A stretch of DNA of 64,000 nt from UBA11612 sp963976395 (GTDB taxonomy: Bacteria; Pseudomonadota; Alphaproteobacteria; Rhodospirillales; Rhodospirillaceae). Below the pieces are notes generated by a model. It had not been told where the DNA came from. It searched no databases and worked only from the letters and a program-made list of their open reading frames with translations. This document shows, piece after piece, positions 1-9,500 of the stretch (positions within the stretch are counted from its first letter, which is position 1; every line of letters begins with the position of its first letter). The DNA lies in contig CAXBLG010000007.1 in assembly GCA_963976395.1 (NCBI GenBank), positions 1-64,000 of the forward strand, read 5' to 3'. Made by a program: the position numbers and the translations under genes.

Positions 1-2
1 AC

Positions 3-185
3 GAGCTGTTACGAGGCTTAATCGACAAGGTTTCTGTAGCGATGACCGAAGATGGTCCTGAGGTGCGTCTTCAGGGTGATATTGCCCGTATGATATTCTT
101 TGCGGATCCGAAAACTGAACAAAAACAGTGTTCGATAAAGGTGGTAGCGGAGGAGAGATTTGAACTCCCGACACGCGGATTATGA
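3..185 (+). CDS. serine recombinase, C-terminal end (5' truncated by window)
   Basis: An open frame enters from the left edge and stops with TGA at 183-185. It reads ELLRGLIDKVSVAMTEDG and then a short beta-rich stretch, which resembles the extreme C-terminus of large serine recombinases (site-specific DNA integrases/resolvases of mobile elements). The catalytic Ser domain would lie outside the window. The last 14 codons (from about 142) are read from the 3' half of the tRNA-Met gene on the opposite strand and give the ending VVAEERFELPTRGL. An integrase frame ending inside a tRNA is what integration at that tRNA would produce. The family call rests on a short tail only and could be wrong. 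Confidence 0.5.
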   Translation, partial: ELLRGLIDKVSVAMTEDGPEVRLQGDIARMIFFADPKTEQKQCSIKVVAEERFELPTRGL

Positions 186-218
186 TTCCGCTGCTCTAAC
201 CAACTGAGCTACTCCGCC
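142..218 (-). tRNA. tRNA-Met (CAT)
   Basis: The minus strand folds as a complete cloverleaf. The 5' acceptor arm GGCGGAG (218-212) pairs with CTCCGCT (152-146), the discriminator A is at 145 and an encoded CCA is at 144-142. The anticodon stem GCGGA/TCCGC encloses the seven-base loop ATCATAA, giving anticodon CAT. The D-loop (AGCTCAGTTGGTTAGAGC) and T-arm (TTCAAATC) are standard. It does not look like an initiator, so elongator Met is likely, but a tRNA-Ile2 with lysidine-modified CAT cannot be excluded by eye. Its 3' end faces the recombinase tail at the left edge. Confidence 0.93.
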
Positions 219-350
219 CCAAGGCAATCGGGCCCGATAGTCGGCACCCGAAGAATGCTGGGTTTTAAGTCTGAGTTACCGGATTGTCAAACGCTGCGCT
301 CACAGGCCTCGGCAAGTCCCAAAAAGCCCTAAGACACTGCCCTCACTCGC

Positions 351-1547
351 TTATTCCGCCGCCGCGACCGAAGTGGCTTCTATACGCCGCAGATTGTGAG
401 GTTTGTGGGCCGGGCCGGCGGTATCGCGGCTAATCCAGCCGCCGCCGAGGACACGTTCGCCGTCATAAAAAACACAGGCCTGCCCCGGTGCTACAGCGCC
501 TTCCGGTTCTCCCAACACAACCTGCGCCTCGGCCTTGCCGGACTCATAAAACACCGTCGCGGCGAGAGGCCCCTGGGTATTGCGGAGTTTAACCCGCGCA
601 GAAAGGCCATCCGCGTCCGGCCCCATGTCCGGCCCAAGCCAGTTCACCGAATGAACCGAAAACGAACGTCGGAGCAATGCACTCTTAGGACCGACAATAA
701 CGCGCGCCGACTCAGGGTCGATTTGAACCACATACAACGGCTCGGCTTCCCCGCCGAGGCCAAGCCCTCGGCGCTGCCCAACCGTGAAGTGGATAACACC
801 GTCATGGCGGCGAATAACGCGCCCATCGACATGAACAATTTCACCGGGAGTAGCCGCCTCAGGGCGCAGTTTTTGAATTACATCGGCATAGCGGCCATCC
901 GGCACAAAACAAATATCCTGACTGTCGCTTTTCTCCGACACATGAATATCCAGCTTGCGTGCCAGCGCGCGCGCCTCTTGCTTTGTAATATCGCCAAGCG
1001 GAAAGCGAAGAAATTCTAGCTGCGCGCGGGTCGTTGCATATAAAAAGTAACTCTGGTCCCGGTCAGGATCGACAGCGCGGTGCATCTCGGCACCCTCTGC
1101 GGTTTGAACGCGCCGAATGTAATGGCCGGTGGCGAGCGCATCTGCGTCCAAATCTTTGGCGGCTTTCAGCAAGTCCCGGAACTTGACCGTCTGATTGCAC
1201 ACCACACAAGGAACAGGCGTTTCGCCGCGGATGTAAGAGTCGGCGAACTTGTTCATAACGTCCGATTTGAACGTATTCTCGTAATCCACCACATAGTGCG
1301 GAATTTCAATTTTATCGGCAACGCGGCGCGCATCGTAAATGTCTTGCCCCGCGCAGCAGGTTTTCGATTTCGCCGTGGCCGCACCATGATCATACAACTG
1401 CATGGTCAAACCGATCACATCATAGCCCTCCGCCTTTAGTAAAGCGGCGGTCACCGAGCTATCCACGCCGCCCGACATCGCGACCACAATACGCGTCGCT
1501 GCCGGCGGCTTTGGAAAGCCCAGAGAGTTGAGATTTTCGGATGTCAT
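351..1547 (-). CDS. mnmA: tRNA-uridine 2-sulfurtransferase MnmA
   Basis: MnmA thiolates U34 of tRNA-Lys, -Glu and -Gln, using ATP to adenylate the uridine and persulfide sulfur delivered from a cysteine desulfurase. The N-terminal PP-loop motif SGGVDSS, the first catalytic cysteine region PCVVCN, the ATGHY motif and the second cysteine in DSQDICF are all present, followed by the C-terminal beta-barrel domains. Length (about 398 aa) is normal for the family. The frame is open to a GTG at 1556, but the ATG at 1547 is preferred; neither has a strong ribosome binding site. It lies downstream of ferredoxin and cysteine desulfurase genes on the same strand, which fits a sulfur-relay unit. Confidence 0.97.
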   Translation of the reverse strand: MTSENLNSLGFPKPPAATRIVVAMSGGVDSSVTAALLKAEGYDVIGLTMQLYDHGAATAKSKTCCAGQDIYDARRVADKIEIPHYVVDYENTFKSDVMNKFADSYIRGETPVPCVVCNQTVKFRDLLKAAKDLDADALATGHYIRRVQTAEGAEMHRAVDPDRDQSYFLYATTRAQLEFLRFPLGDITKQEARALARKLDIHVSEKSDSQDICFVPDGRYADVIQKLRPEAATPGEIVHVDGRVIRRHDGVIHFTVGQRRGLGLGGEAEPLYVVQIDPESARVIVGPKSALLRRSFSVHSVNWLGPDMGPDADGLSARVKLRNTQGPLAATVFYESGKAEAQVVLGEPEGAVAPGQACVFYDGERVLGGGWISRDTAGPAHKPHNLRRIEATSVAAAE

Positions 1548-1612
1548 GGCGCGCACTATAGGGATGAGGGCGAAAAGTTCAATTCACCTGCCCGAAGCCG
1601 TTAAAAAAGCTT

Positions 1613-1942
1613 TTAATCCATCATGTTGCGGGTACTTGCGGGCAACCGCACCACAATGCCGTCAAGATCGCTTTTGACGGAAATCTGGCATCCGAGCCGC
1701 GAGGTCCGTGTCACGCCGTAGGTCAAATCCAGCATATCTTCTTCCGCTGTCGAGGCCGGCGGGAGCTTTGCGATCCAATCCGCATCGACGATGACGTGGC
1801 ATGTCGAACAGGCCATGGAGCCCTCGCAGGCCCCTTCCATGTCGATACCACCGGCATGGGCAGCCTGCAGCACGGAGTGATTTTCGGGCACCTCAACTTC
1901 CTTGCGGTTCCCGCTTCGCTCAACAAAAACAACTTTCGGCAT
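1613..1942 (-). CDS. fdx: 2Fe-2S ferredoxin (adrenodoxin/Isc type)
   Basis: A 109-residue soluble 2Fe-2S electron carrier. The ligand pattern C39-x5-C45-x2-C48 (in CEGSMACSTCHV) plus a fourth cysteine near residue 85 (RLGCQI) is that of adrenodoxin/putidaredoxin-type ferredoxins, which supply electrons for Fe-S cluster assembly or to P450s. The gene lies 41 bases downstream of the cysteine desulfurase on the same strand, supporting a role in sulfur or Fe-S chemistry. The ATG at 1942 is the natural start. A P450-partner role is possible, but no P450 is nearby. Confidence 0.92.
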   Translation of the reverse strand: MPKVVFVERSGNRKEVEVPENHSVLQAAHAGGIDMEGACEGSMACSTCHVIVDADWIAKLPPASTAEEDMLDLTYGVTRTSRLGCQISVKSDLDGIVVRLPASTRNMMD

Positions 1943-1983
1943 TCGTAATTCCGATAATCCTGATCAACAGCATACTGTGTTTA

Positions 1984-3108
1984 TTACGCGGCGGCACTCA
2001 AGGCCAGAGGAGTCCACACCCTCAAAAATTTATCAATGTCGGCATCCGTATTACCCCGGCCCAAACTGACCCTGATAGCGCACTTGGCGTCGGCAGCACT
2101 GACCCCCATCGCCAGTAAGACATGCGACGGACTGATCTTGCCGGACGAACACGCCGACCCTGCGCTCACGGCGACACCCGCGAGGTCCAATCGCATCAGC
2201 TGGGTTTCGCTTGAAACGCCGGAAATCGCAACACAACACGTATTTCCAAGGCGGCTCGACTCTCGGCCGAATATTTTAGCCTGGGAGGCCACGCGAAGGA
2301 TTTCCATCTCCAGCCGGTCTCGCAACGCCCTGACGCGCTCATGTTCGGCGAGCGCCTTATGGCCGAGAGATGCCGCCGCACCAAACGCGACAAGCCCAAC
2401 GACATTCTCCGTGCCCGCGCGCCGACTGCGCTCTTGTCCGCCGCCGGGAATGTCCGCAAAAACTGTAAGGCCATCGCGAATCACCAGCGCACCGGCACCC
2501 TTTAACCCGCCAAATTTATGCGCGGAAATGCTCATCGCATCGACACCCAGCGCCATGAAATCAATTGGCGTCTTGCCTGGCGCCTGAACCGCGTCACAAT
2601 GCACCAGCGCGCCATATGTCTTTGCAAGTTCAACAGCTTCAGCGATGGGCTGCAACACCCCGGTCTCATTGTTGGCGAACATCAGCGAGACCAGCACCGG
2701 ACCAGCCCGCGATTGAAGCGCGCGCTCTAAGGCTCCCAACTCAATCCGGCCATCGCCGCCGACGGATATGTGATCTGCACCGCTCACATGCGCCAAAACG
2801 GACGGGTGCTCAATAGCAGACGCCACAACCGACGCGCAGCCAGCCCCCGCCGCTAATCCGCGTAAAGCCAGCGCATTGGCCTCGGTTCCGCCGGACGTAA
2901 AAACAATGTTGGCGGCTTTGGCCCCCAAAAACCCTGCAACCGCCTCACGGGCCGACTCAACAGCGGCCCGCGCCTTCCGGCCCAATTGGTGCACCGAGGA
3001 CGGATTTCCGAAAGTCGCGAGACAGCTCGCGACAGCCTCCGCCACCTCCGGCGATACAGGAGTCGTCGCATTGTGGTCGAGATAGCTCATATCGTTACTT
3101 TGGGTCAT
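1984..3108 (-). CDS. cysteine desulfurase (NifS/IscS family)
   Basis: A PLP enzyme that takes sulfur from L-cysteine as an enzyme-bound persulfide. The N-terminal LDHNATTPVSPEV motif, the glycine-rich SGGTEAN, the PLP lysine in SAHKFGG and the catalytic cysteine in SAGSACSSGK are all visible; 374 aa is a typical length. It is followed by a ferredoxin and mnmA on the same strand, so it probably feeds tRNA 2-thiolation and perhaps Fe-S assembly. No iscU, hscA/B or iscR is adjacent, and a suf operon exists at the right end of the window. ATG 3108 has AAAGGAG just upstream; ATG 3090 is an alternative. The 272-base gap to the divergent hydrolase contains an AT-rich stretch (about 3150-3190) that could hold promoters. 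Confidence 0.93.
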   Translation of the reverse strand: MTQSNDMSYLDHNATTPVSPEVAEAVASCLATFGNPSSVHQLGRKARAAVESAREAVAGFLGAKAANIVFTSGGTEANALALRGLAAGAGCASVVASAIEHPSVLAHVSGADHISVGGDGRIELGALERALQSRAGPVLVSLMFANNETGVLQPIAEAVELAKTYGALVHCDAVQAPGKTPIDFMALGVDAMSISAHKFGGLKGAGALVIRDGLTVFADIPGGGQERSRRAGTENVVGLVAFGAAASLGHKALAEHERVRALRDRLEMEILRVASQAKIFGRESSRLGNTCCVAISGVSSETQLMRLDLAGVAVSAGSACSSGKISPSHVLLAMGVSAADAKCAIRVSLGRGNTDADIDKFLRVWTPLALSAAA

Positions 3109-3380
3109 GGCTCCTTTTACACCACCCCCGGCTGACTGCGGCTAAAACTTGTTTTATTCAACTTATTGATATATATGGTATTTCTAAATTTGGGCGCGCG
3201 CGGCCCAGGTTTAGGCCGGTGTAAAGTCTCAAATCCACGCCGCGCCATGGCTTTGTCATTAAAAGCTGCTCGCCATTGTTTCAATTTGCACCTTGGGGCC
3301 GCATCCCCTAAATAATCGGCCCTTGTCCAGCCTGCCCGCGCAGCGCCAACCCGACGTCTCATTCGTCACGAAGGATAGCC

Positions 3381-4064
3381 ATGCCCGAAGTTATTTTTGC
3401 CGGTCCCGACGGTCGCCTCGAAGGTCGCTATCACCATAGCGAAACGCCGCGCGCGCCAATCGCTGTCATCCTGCATCCGCACCCCCAACATGGCGGAACC
3501 ATGAACAACAAGGTTGTGTACAACCTGTACTACATATTCGTGAAACGTGGCTTCTCCGTTCTGCGTTTCAACTTCCGAGGAGTCGGCCGGTCTCAAGGTG
3601 AATTTGATAACGGCATTGGCGAACTCTCAGATGCGGCATCGGCATTGGATTGGTTGCAATCCGTAAACCCGAATGCGCCCGCATGTTGGGTTGCTGGATT
3701 TTCCTTTGGCGCTTGGATTGGCATGCAGCTGTTGATGCGCAGGCCCGAGGTCGAAGGATTTATTTCGGTTGCACCGCCAGCGAACATGTACGATTTCGCG
3801 TTCTTGGCGCCTTGCCCGTCATCCGGCCTAATTCTTCAGGGTACTGACGACGATGTGGTCCCCGAGCCGTCGGTTGAAAAGCTGGCCAATAAGCTCAAGA
3901 TGCAAAAGAACATCGTAATCGACTACCAACTCATCAAGGGCGCAAACCATTTCTACAAAGATCACATGGACGAAATGGTAGACTCCGTAAGCACATATCT
4001 CGATATGCGTATGGATTCTCCCAGCAATATTCCGGCGCGGCGAAAGTCAGCGTCTCAAGGCTAA
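3381..4064 (+). CDS. alpha/beta hydrolase (COG2945-like)
   Basis: A 227-residue alpha/beta-hydrolase-fold protein. The oxyanion region HPHPQHGGTMNN, the nucleophile elbow GFSFGAW (Ser catalytic), an acidic loop (GTDDDVVP) and a late His in KGANHFYKD give a complete catalytic triad. No signal peptide or membrane segment is seen, so it is probably cytoplasmic. The family contains serine hydrolases of mostly unknown substrate. It is divergent from the cysteine desulfurase, and its end overlaps the end of anmK by 4 bases tail to tail. Fold assignment is secure; substrate is unknown. Confidence 0.85.
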   Translation: MPEVIFAGPDGRLEGRYHHSETPRAPIAVILHPHPQHGGTMNNKVVYNLYYIFVKRGFSVLRFNFRGVGRSQGEFDNGIGELSDAASALDWLQSVNPNAPACWVAGFSFGAWIGMQLLMRRPEVEGFISVAPPANMYDFAFLAPCPSSGLILQGTDDDVVPEPSVEKLANKLKMQKNIVIDYQLIKGANHFYKDHMDEMVDSVSTYLDMRMDSPSNIPARRKSASQG

Positions 4065-5179
4065 CGACGTGCCGCCGGCCGTGCGAGACGCCCCCCGCTC
4101 TGGGGCGTCGTCACGCCGGTTGTGCCCGGAAATGTGATCGGCATATCCCGCAAGCACCGCGCCGCCATGTAGGCGAAGGCCTGCGCTTCAACGGCATCGC
4201 CGTTCCACCCAAAAGATTCCACAGGCTCTACTGTAAGCCCCGTCTGATGCGCCAATGCGGCCATCAGGGTTGGATTATGCCGACCGCCCCCGGTAATAAG
4301 CAACGAACTGGGCTGCTCCGGGCAATGCTGCAAACCACGGCGTATACAATCGGCTGTCAGGGCGACCAATGTTGCCGCACCGTCATCAACATCAAGGGCT
4401 AATATCGGGTCCAGTTTAAAGTCAAACCGGTCCAGAGACTTTGGTGGAGGGGCGTCAAAAAACGGGACTGCTGTCATTTGCTCGACAATATCCATCTGCG
4501 GCTTGCCGCGTGCGGCGAGTATCCCGTCCTTATCCATCGACGTACCGCAGCGAAGGCGCACCCAGTCATCGATAAGACCGTTTCCGGGCCCGGTATCAAA
4601 AGCCACCAATTCTGACGGCGATCCGATCCAGGTAATATTTGCAACCCCTCCGATATTGACGACCGCCACCGGGTACTCGATCCCTTGCGCCAAGGCGCTA
4701 TGGAAGACGGGCGCAAGAGGTGCCCCCTGCCCGCCAGCATCCACGTCAGCGGTACGAAAATCAAAAGCAACAGGAACAGACAGCGCAGCCGCCAACTGCT
4801 CGCCATTTCCCATTTGCCATGTCTGCTTTTGATTAGGACGGTGCCAAATGGTTTGTCCATGAAAACCCACGAGGTCGATATCACCTGCCGTGCAATTCAT
4901 ATTATCCAATAGGGCACTGACAGCACTGGCATGTAAATCCGTGAGTTCGGATTCAAGCAGCTGCTCGGTGGGGAGCGCACCGCGCTCCGGTGCAGACTCA
5001 ATGAACTGGCTCAGCCTTGTTCGGAACTCAGGAGCGTACGGCACACTCAAAAAAGGTCCGAAAGAAAGGTCTTTATCACCGTCGGTCTCTATGAACGCCG
5101 CGTCTATCCCATCCATAGAAGTGCCACTCATCAAACCGATAATGCGCAAGGGTTTAAAGGGATGTGTCCCTGGGATCAT
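4061..5179 (-). CDS. anmK: anhydro-N-acetylmuramic acid kinase AnmK
   Basis: AnmK hydrolyses the anhydro ring and phosphorylates anhydroMurNAc to MurNAc-6-phosphate in cell-wall recycling. The ATP-binding motif GLMSGTSMDGID at the N-terminus, GFHGQT(I)WH, the NIGGVANIT motif, FDTGPGN and the C-terminal TGGGRHNP signature are all present. About 372 aa from the ATG at 5179 is the family length; the frame extends further upstream but those residues do not look like AnmK. It is divergent from tyrS, an arrangement seen in other proteobacteria, and overlaps the hydrolase gene end. Confidence 0.96.
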   Translation of the reverse strand: MIPGTHPFKPLRIIGLMSGTSMDGIDAAFIETDGDKDLSFGPFLSVPYAPEFRTRLSQFIESAPERGALPTEQLLESELTDLHASAVSALLDNMNCTAGDIDLVGFHGQTIWHRPNQKQTWQMGNGEQLAAALSVPVAFDFRTADVDAGGQGAPLAPVFHSALAQGIEYPVAVVNIGGVANITWIGSPSELVAFDTGPGNGLIDDWVRLRCGTSMDKDGILAARGKPQMDIVEQMTAVPFFDAPPPKSLDRFDFKLDPILALDVDDGAATLVALTADCIRRGLQHCPEQPSSLLITGGGRHNPTLMAALAHQTGLTVEPVESFGWNGDAVEAQAFAYMAARCLRDMPITFPGTTGVTTPQSGGRLARPAARR

Positions 5180-5317
5180 GAGGTGCGTTGTCCACTGTTG
5201 GTAGGTATGGTAATGAGCCGCTCCACAGGGGGCTTCCAACGTTGCGGGCTGGCGTGAGCACGACCGGCCTATTCAACCCCCTGATTGACGCTGTTACATG
5301 TGAATTTGAACGCCGCA

Positions 5318-6568
5318 ATGACAATATACAAGTCAGATCTTATCCAGGTTCTCACCGCACGTGGGTATATGCATCAATGCACCGATCTTGAGGGATTGGA
5401 TGCAAAAGCCGCTGCAGGTCCAGTCACCGGATACATAGGCTTTGATGCGACTGCAGATAGCCTACACGTCGGAAATCTCACTGGCATCATGATGTTGCGC
5501 CGCATGCAACAGACCGGGCACAGACCCATCGTGCTGATGGGCGGAGGCACCACCAAGGTCGGCGACCCATCGGGCAAGGATGAGATGCGCGGCTTGTTGG
5601 ATGACGAAACAATTCTGGCAAACATCGCTTCTATCCAAAGTATTTTTGATCAGTTTCTGAAATTCGGCACGGGCTCGGCAGAAGCCGTGCTTGTCAATAA
5701 TGCCGAATGGCTCGACGATTTAGGATACATATCTTTCCTGCGCGATATTGGCCGACATTTCACCATCAATCGTATGCTGACCATGGACAGCGTGAAACTT
5801 CGGCTTGATCGCCAGCAGCCCCTGACGTTTCTCGAATTCAACTACATGATTCTACAGGGATACGACTTTGTTGAGCTTCATCGGCGGTACGATTGCACCC
5901 TACAACTCGGAGGGTCCGACCAATGGGGCAATATCGTGCAAGGTACAGACCTCGGGCGACGACTCTCGGACGCAGAATTGTTCGGGTTCACCTCTCCGCT
6001 TATCACCACGGCGTCGGGCGCTAAGATGGGCAAGACGGCGGCTGGTGCTGTATGGCTGAAACCAGAGCGACGGAGCCCTTATGATTATTATCAGTTCTGG
6101 CGCAATACTGAAGATGCTGATGTCGGGCGCTTCCTGAAACTGTTTACCGACGTGTCCTTGGAGGAAATTGCGAAGCTTGAGCAATTGGGCGGTGCGGAAA
6201 TCAACGAGGCAAAGAAAGTCTTGGCACTGGAAGCGACAACGCTGCTGCATGGGGCGCAGGCCGCGACTGATGCAGCCGAGACCGCACGGAGAACATTCGA
6301 ACAAGGCGGAGCGGGCGACGATCTTCCCAGCATTGCAATACCTAACGCTGATATATCGGCCGGCGTCCCGATTCTTGCGCTGCTGCAAAACACAGGCCTT
6401 GCCGCAAGCAATGGTGAAGCACGACGTCTTATCCGTGGTGGCGGTGCAAAAATAAACGATGCCAAAATAGAAGATGAGAACTTAATGGTAGACACTAAGT
6501 TCGTTTCCGATGGCATCATCAAAATAAGCGCGGGAAAGAAACGCCACGCCATTGTGCGCGTCAACTAG
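5318..6568 (+). CDS. tyrS: tyrosyl-tRNA synthetase
   Basis: Class I aminoacyl-tRNA synthetase that charges tRNA-Tyr. The HIGH-type signature is HVGNLTG and the KMSKS-type loop is KMGKTAAGA. Tyrosine-pocket motifs (YDFVELH, GGSDQWGNI) are intact, and the C-terminal S4-like RNA-binding domain (SNGEARRLIRGGG) is complete. From the ATG at 5318 the product is 416 aa. The frame is open to a TTG at 5285 with a GTG at 5300, but MTIYKSDL matches the usual TyrS beginning. Divergent promoters for tyrS and anmK must lie in 5180-5317. Confidence 0.97.
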   Translation: MTIYKSDLIQVLTARGYMHQCTDLEGLDAKAAAGPVTGYIGFDATADSLHVGNLTGIMMLRRMQQTGHRPIVLMGGGTTKVGDPSGKDEMRGLLDDETILANIASIQSIFDQFLKFGTGSAEAVLVNNAEWLDDLGYISFLRDIGRHFTINRMLTMDSVKLRLDRQQPLTFLEFNYMILQGYDFVELHRRYDCTLQLGGSDQWGNIVQGTDLGRRLSDAELFGFTSPLITTASGAKMGKTAAGAVWLKPERRSPYDYYQFWRNTEDADVGRFLKLFTDVSLEEIAKLEQLGGAEINEAKKVLALEATTLLHGAQAATDAAETARRTFEQGGAGDDLPSIAIPNADISAGVPILALLQNTGLAASNGEARRLIRGGGAKINDAKIEDENLMVDTKFVSDGIIKISAGKKRHAIVRVN

Positions 6569-6592
6569 CCTGCGCGACGGACCGATTACGAC

Positions 6593-9500
6593 CTAAGGCT
6601 GGACAGAATCTTTTTCCAGCTGCGACGTAGGGGCTTCGCCCGGACCTCGCTCTCCGGGCCGCACGGACGATGCCTCTTGCGGACGCGTTGTGAATATATC
6701 GAAAATATGACGCAGGAAACCCGGCGCCAGTGCCGCGAGCGGGTTAACAGTTGGTTCGGCTGTCGCCACATCTCCGCGATAGCTGTATGTGGCCGCAAAA
6801 ATACCGCCCCCCTTATCACCTCCTGTGAATAGATTTCCCAGCAAGGGGATAGAATTAAGCGCGGAATTTATGGCGTACGCCGGAATTACGGTCCCGTTGA
6901 AGTTCATGGATGAGGCCGTAAAATCGTATGTGCCATCTGCCGTGAGCCCCAAAGACGTACCGAACATTTCGCCATCCTCAACGGCTAGCGTCGAATTCGC
7001 ATAAGAGAACGGAACACGCAGCGTCTTGAATGAAATACCTTCACCGCGAAGTTCATCGACGATACCGGTCAGAGCCGCCACAGAAAGCAGCCGCGCCACA
7101 ACTGGGGCATCGACAAGATAAAAATCGCTGATTTCTGCTTGTCCGCGCACGATCCCATCATCATCCAAATTTCCGTTAATCTCCAGCCGACCTCCGACGA
7201 TATCGTCGAACAAGCCTGCCGCGCGCACAACGCCCCCACCGTTTTCGCTGCTGCCTGTAAACGTCCGGCCCTCAGCATTCGACGTCAACGTGAAATTAAA
7301 TGGCATCTCATCACCCACGAGGCTTTTAAAATCGATCGCGCGAACACCATCAGCCGCGCTTTCAAAATTCAGGCGAACATTGGTAAAGTTCGCTTCCGGG
7401 GTGAACGACATGCGATCTATGTTAGCGTGCAGCGTTATTGGAGTTTGAGAGGACTTTTCTTCATCGTCGCGGCTTGCCGGAAAGGCCTCTTTCAAAAAAG
7501 AGGCTGCATTGACGTGAGCGCCAGACACATCAATTTTTAAACCGTCTCGGTCGTCCGCTTTCAGTGTTCCGGACAATCGGCTTTCACCAACCGTGCTTGG
7601 CTTAATGGACAGTGATGTAAGTTTTGCCTCAGCGCCAAATGTCGCATCCCCCGAAACCAGAAGGTCATCTCCCGACCGCACCACAAATGAGGGAACGCTT
7701 AAAAGCCGTCCCTCAAAGAACGACATTTCAACATCAGCCTGGGCGACAACGCCGGAGGCTTTGTGCCAGCCAAGTTCAGGAATCGCCATGGCGGGCTCGG
7801 TCAAATCCACCTGCGCCGTAAGAACGCTGTTGGCTTCACGATCGACGGTGTAGATGACATGCGCGCTGGCAGAACCATCAATATAGGGAGGTGTAAACGG
7901 CGCCATACCAAGACCAATAGACGGCCGATGCTCATTGTCGATGACCGGGTCCAAAACATAACGGCTCCGGAACTCACCACCACCGAAATTTTCCCGCCAT
8001 TGGATGGCGGACGGAATACCTCCAAGTTGGGCTACTCCGCTCACATCCATTCCGTCGCGATCAAGGACCACATTCATACGTCCATCAGTGAGCGGCAGCC
8101 CGAAAGCAACGTCGGGAATGGCCACGCCGTCAATCATCGCATCAACGCCGATTTTAACCTGATCAAGCTTGAGTTCCTTCACAAGCGGAAAGTCCAAAGC
8201 CAGTTTGATATCCGCCCGGCCGGCAGCCTCCCCCGTATCCATGCCCACCGCCGTTGCGTATCCGAAGGGTTCATGATCAATCAGCCGCATAACAGCGCCG
8301 AAATCACCGGCGATATCGATATCGAAATCAGCCAATTCCGTTCCGCGATTGCCGAGATTATGCATCCTGAGCTTACCGTGCGTAATGCGCAGATCATCAT
8401 CGGACATCGGATCGGGAACATATCCACCCCGCATCTCGAAGGAAACTTCTTCGAGCCCAACCTGCATAGATCCGTGCGCGCCTTGGACTTGAGGCATACC
8501 TTGGATGTACTGAACGGACATACCGTTTAGTTCCGAGGTAAGATTAAGTTGGATTGCGTCTATCTGACTAAGGTCAGGCCCTGCGAGATCAATGATCGCG
8601 CGCGTGTTGGTCAGCCCGCCATCAGAGAGATTCTTTACGATCCAGTTATGTGTGTTGGGCTTCACACCTGCCGGCCAGTATTCTTTAAGGGCCTCGATAG
8701 AAATATCATCTAAAGAAGCCCTGACCTTCACGGCCGGCGCGGAATTGAGATTAGTCGCAACTGCAGACATTTTGATTGTAGGTGAAGTCTGGGCATCTCG
8801 ATCAATGCTCACTTGGAAGTCTTCTATCGTAATACTGTCCAAGGACGATCCCGCCTCGCCTTTAAGAAATAGGCTGCGGATCGGGTAATCAAAGGCGACC
8901 GGCGACGGGACTCTCACATGGCCGGAATTGCCCCGCACATCAAAGCGTATTGCATCTATCCGGGCTCCGCCGCTTTCCAGAACAAAGTCGGCAGCAACAA
9001 TGCCACTAAGACCAAGATCAATCATTTCAAACACGGAGAGTTGCGGTGCAAGATCGGCAATTCTGGCGGGCCTAAAATCATCAATACTGAAGGCAACTGA
9101 AAGTTCGTTTGTATTTGCCACATAACGGCCCTCGGCCGTCACGTCCCACGATTTACCTTCCTCAGAAACCGGTAGCGTCGCTCGAAACTCTACGTCTCCA
9201 TCCCCGCGTTCAAAACCCAGCGTAGCGTCCGGCGCCAACCATCTTCGGCCTGACACTTCATCGACAAGCATCAAGGTCGTCCCATCGATAGACACCGACT
9301 GCAAATAGCCAGCCGGATTATCCGCACCCGGCGGAGTCGTCAGAGACCCTACAAGGCCGGCCAACAAAATATTGCCGCTGGCTGCTTCATTTGAAGCTGC
9401 GGCTACCGAGCCTTCAACCCCCAAACCAAGCGTGCCGTCTGCTCGATGCACAAAACGAATGATGGGGTTCGACAGATTTATGCGTTCGGGTGCGACATCA

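Noticed and set aside
3117..3362. 81-codon frame between the cysteine desulfurase and hydrolase genes
   Set aside because: No ribosome binding site, no protein-like pattern and it occupies the divergent promoter region.
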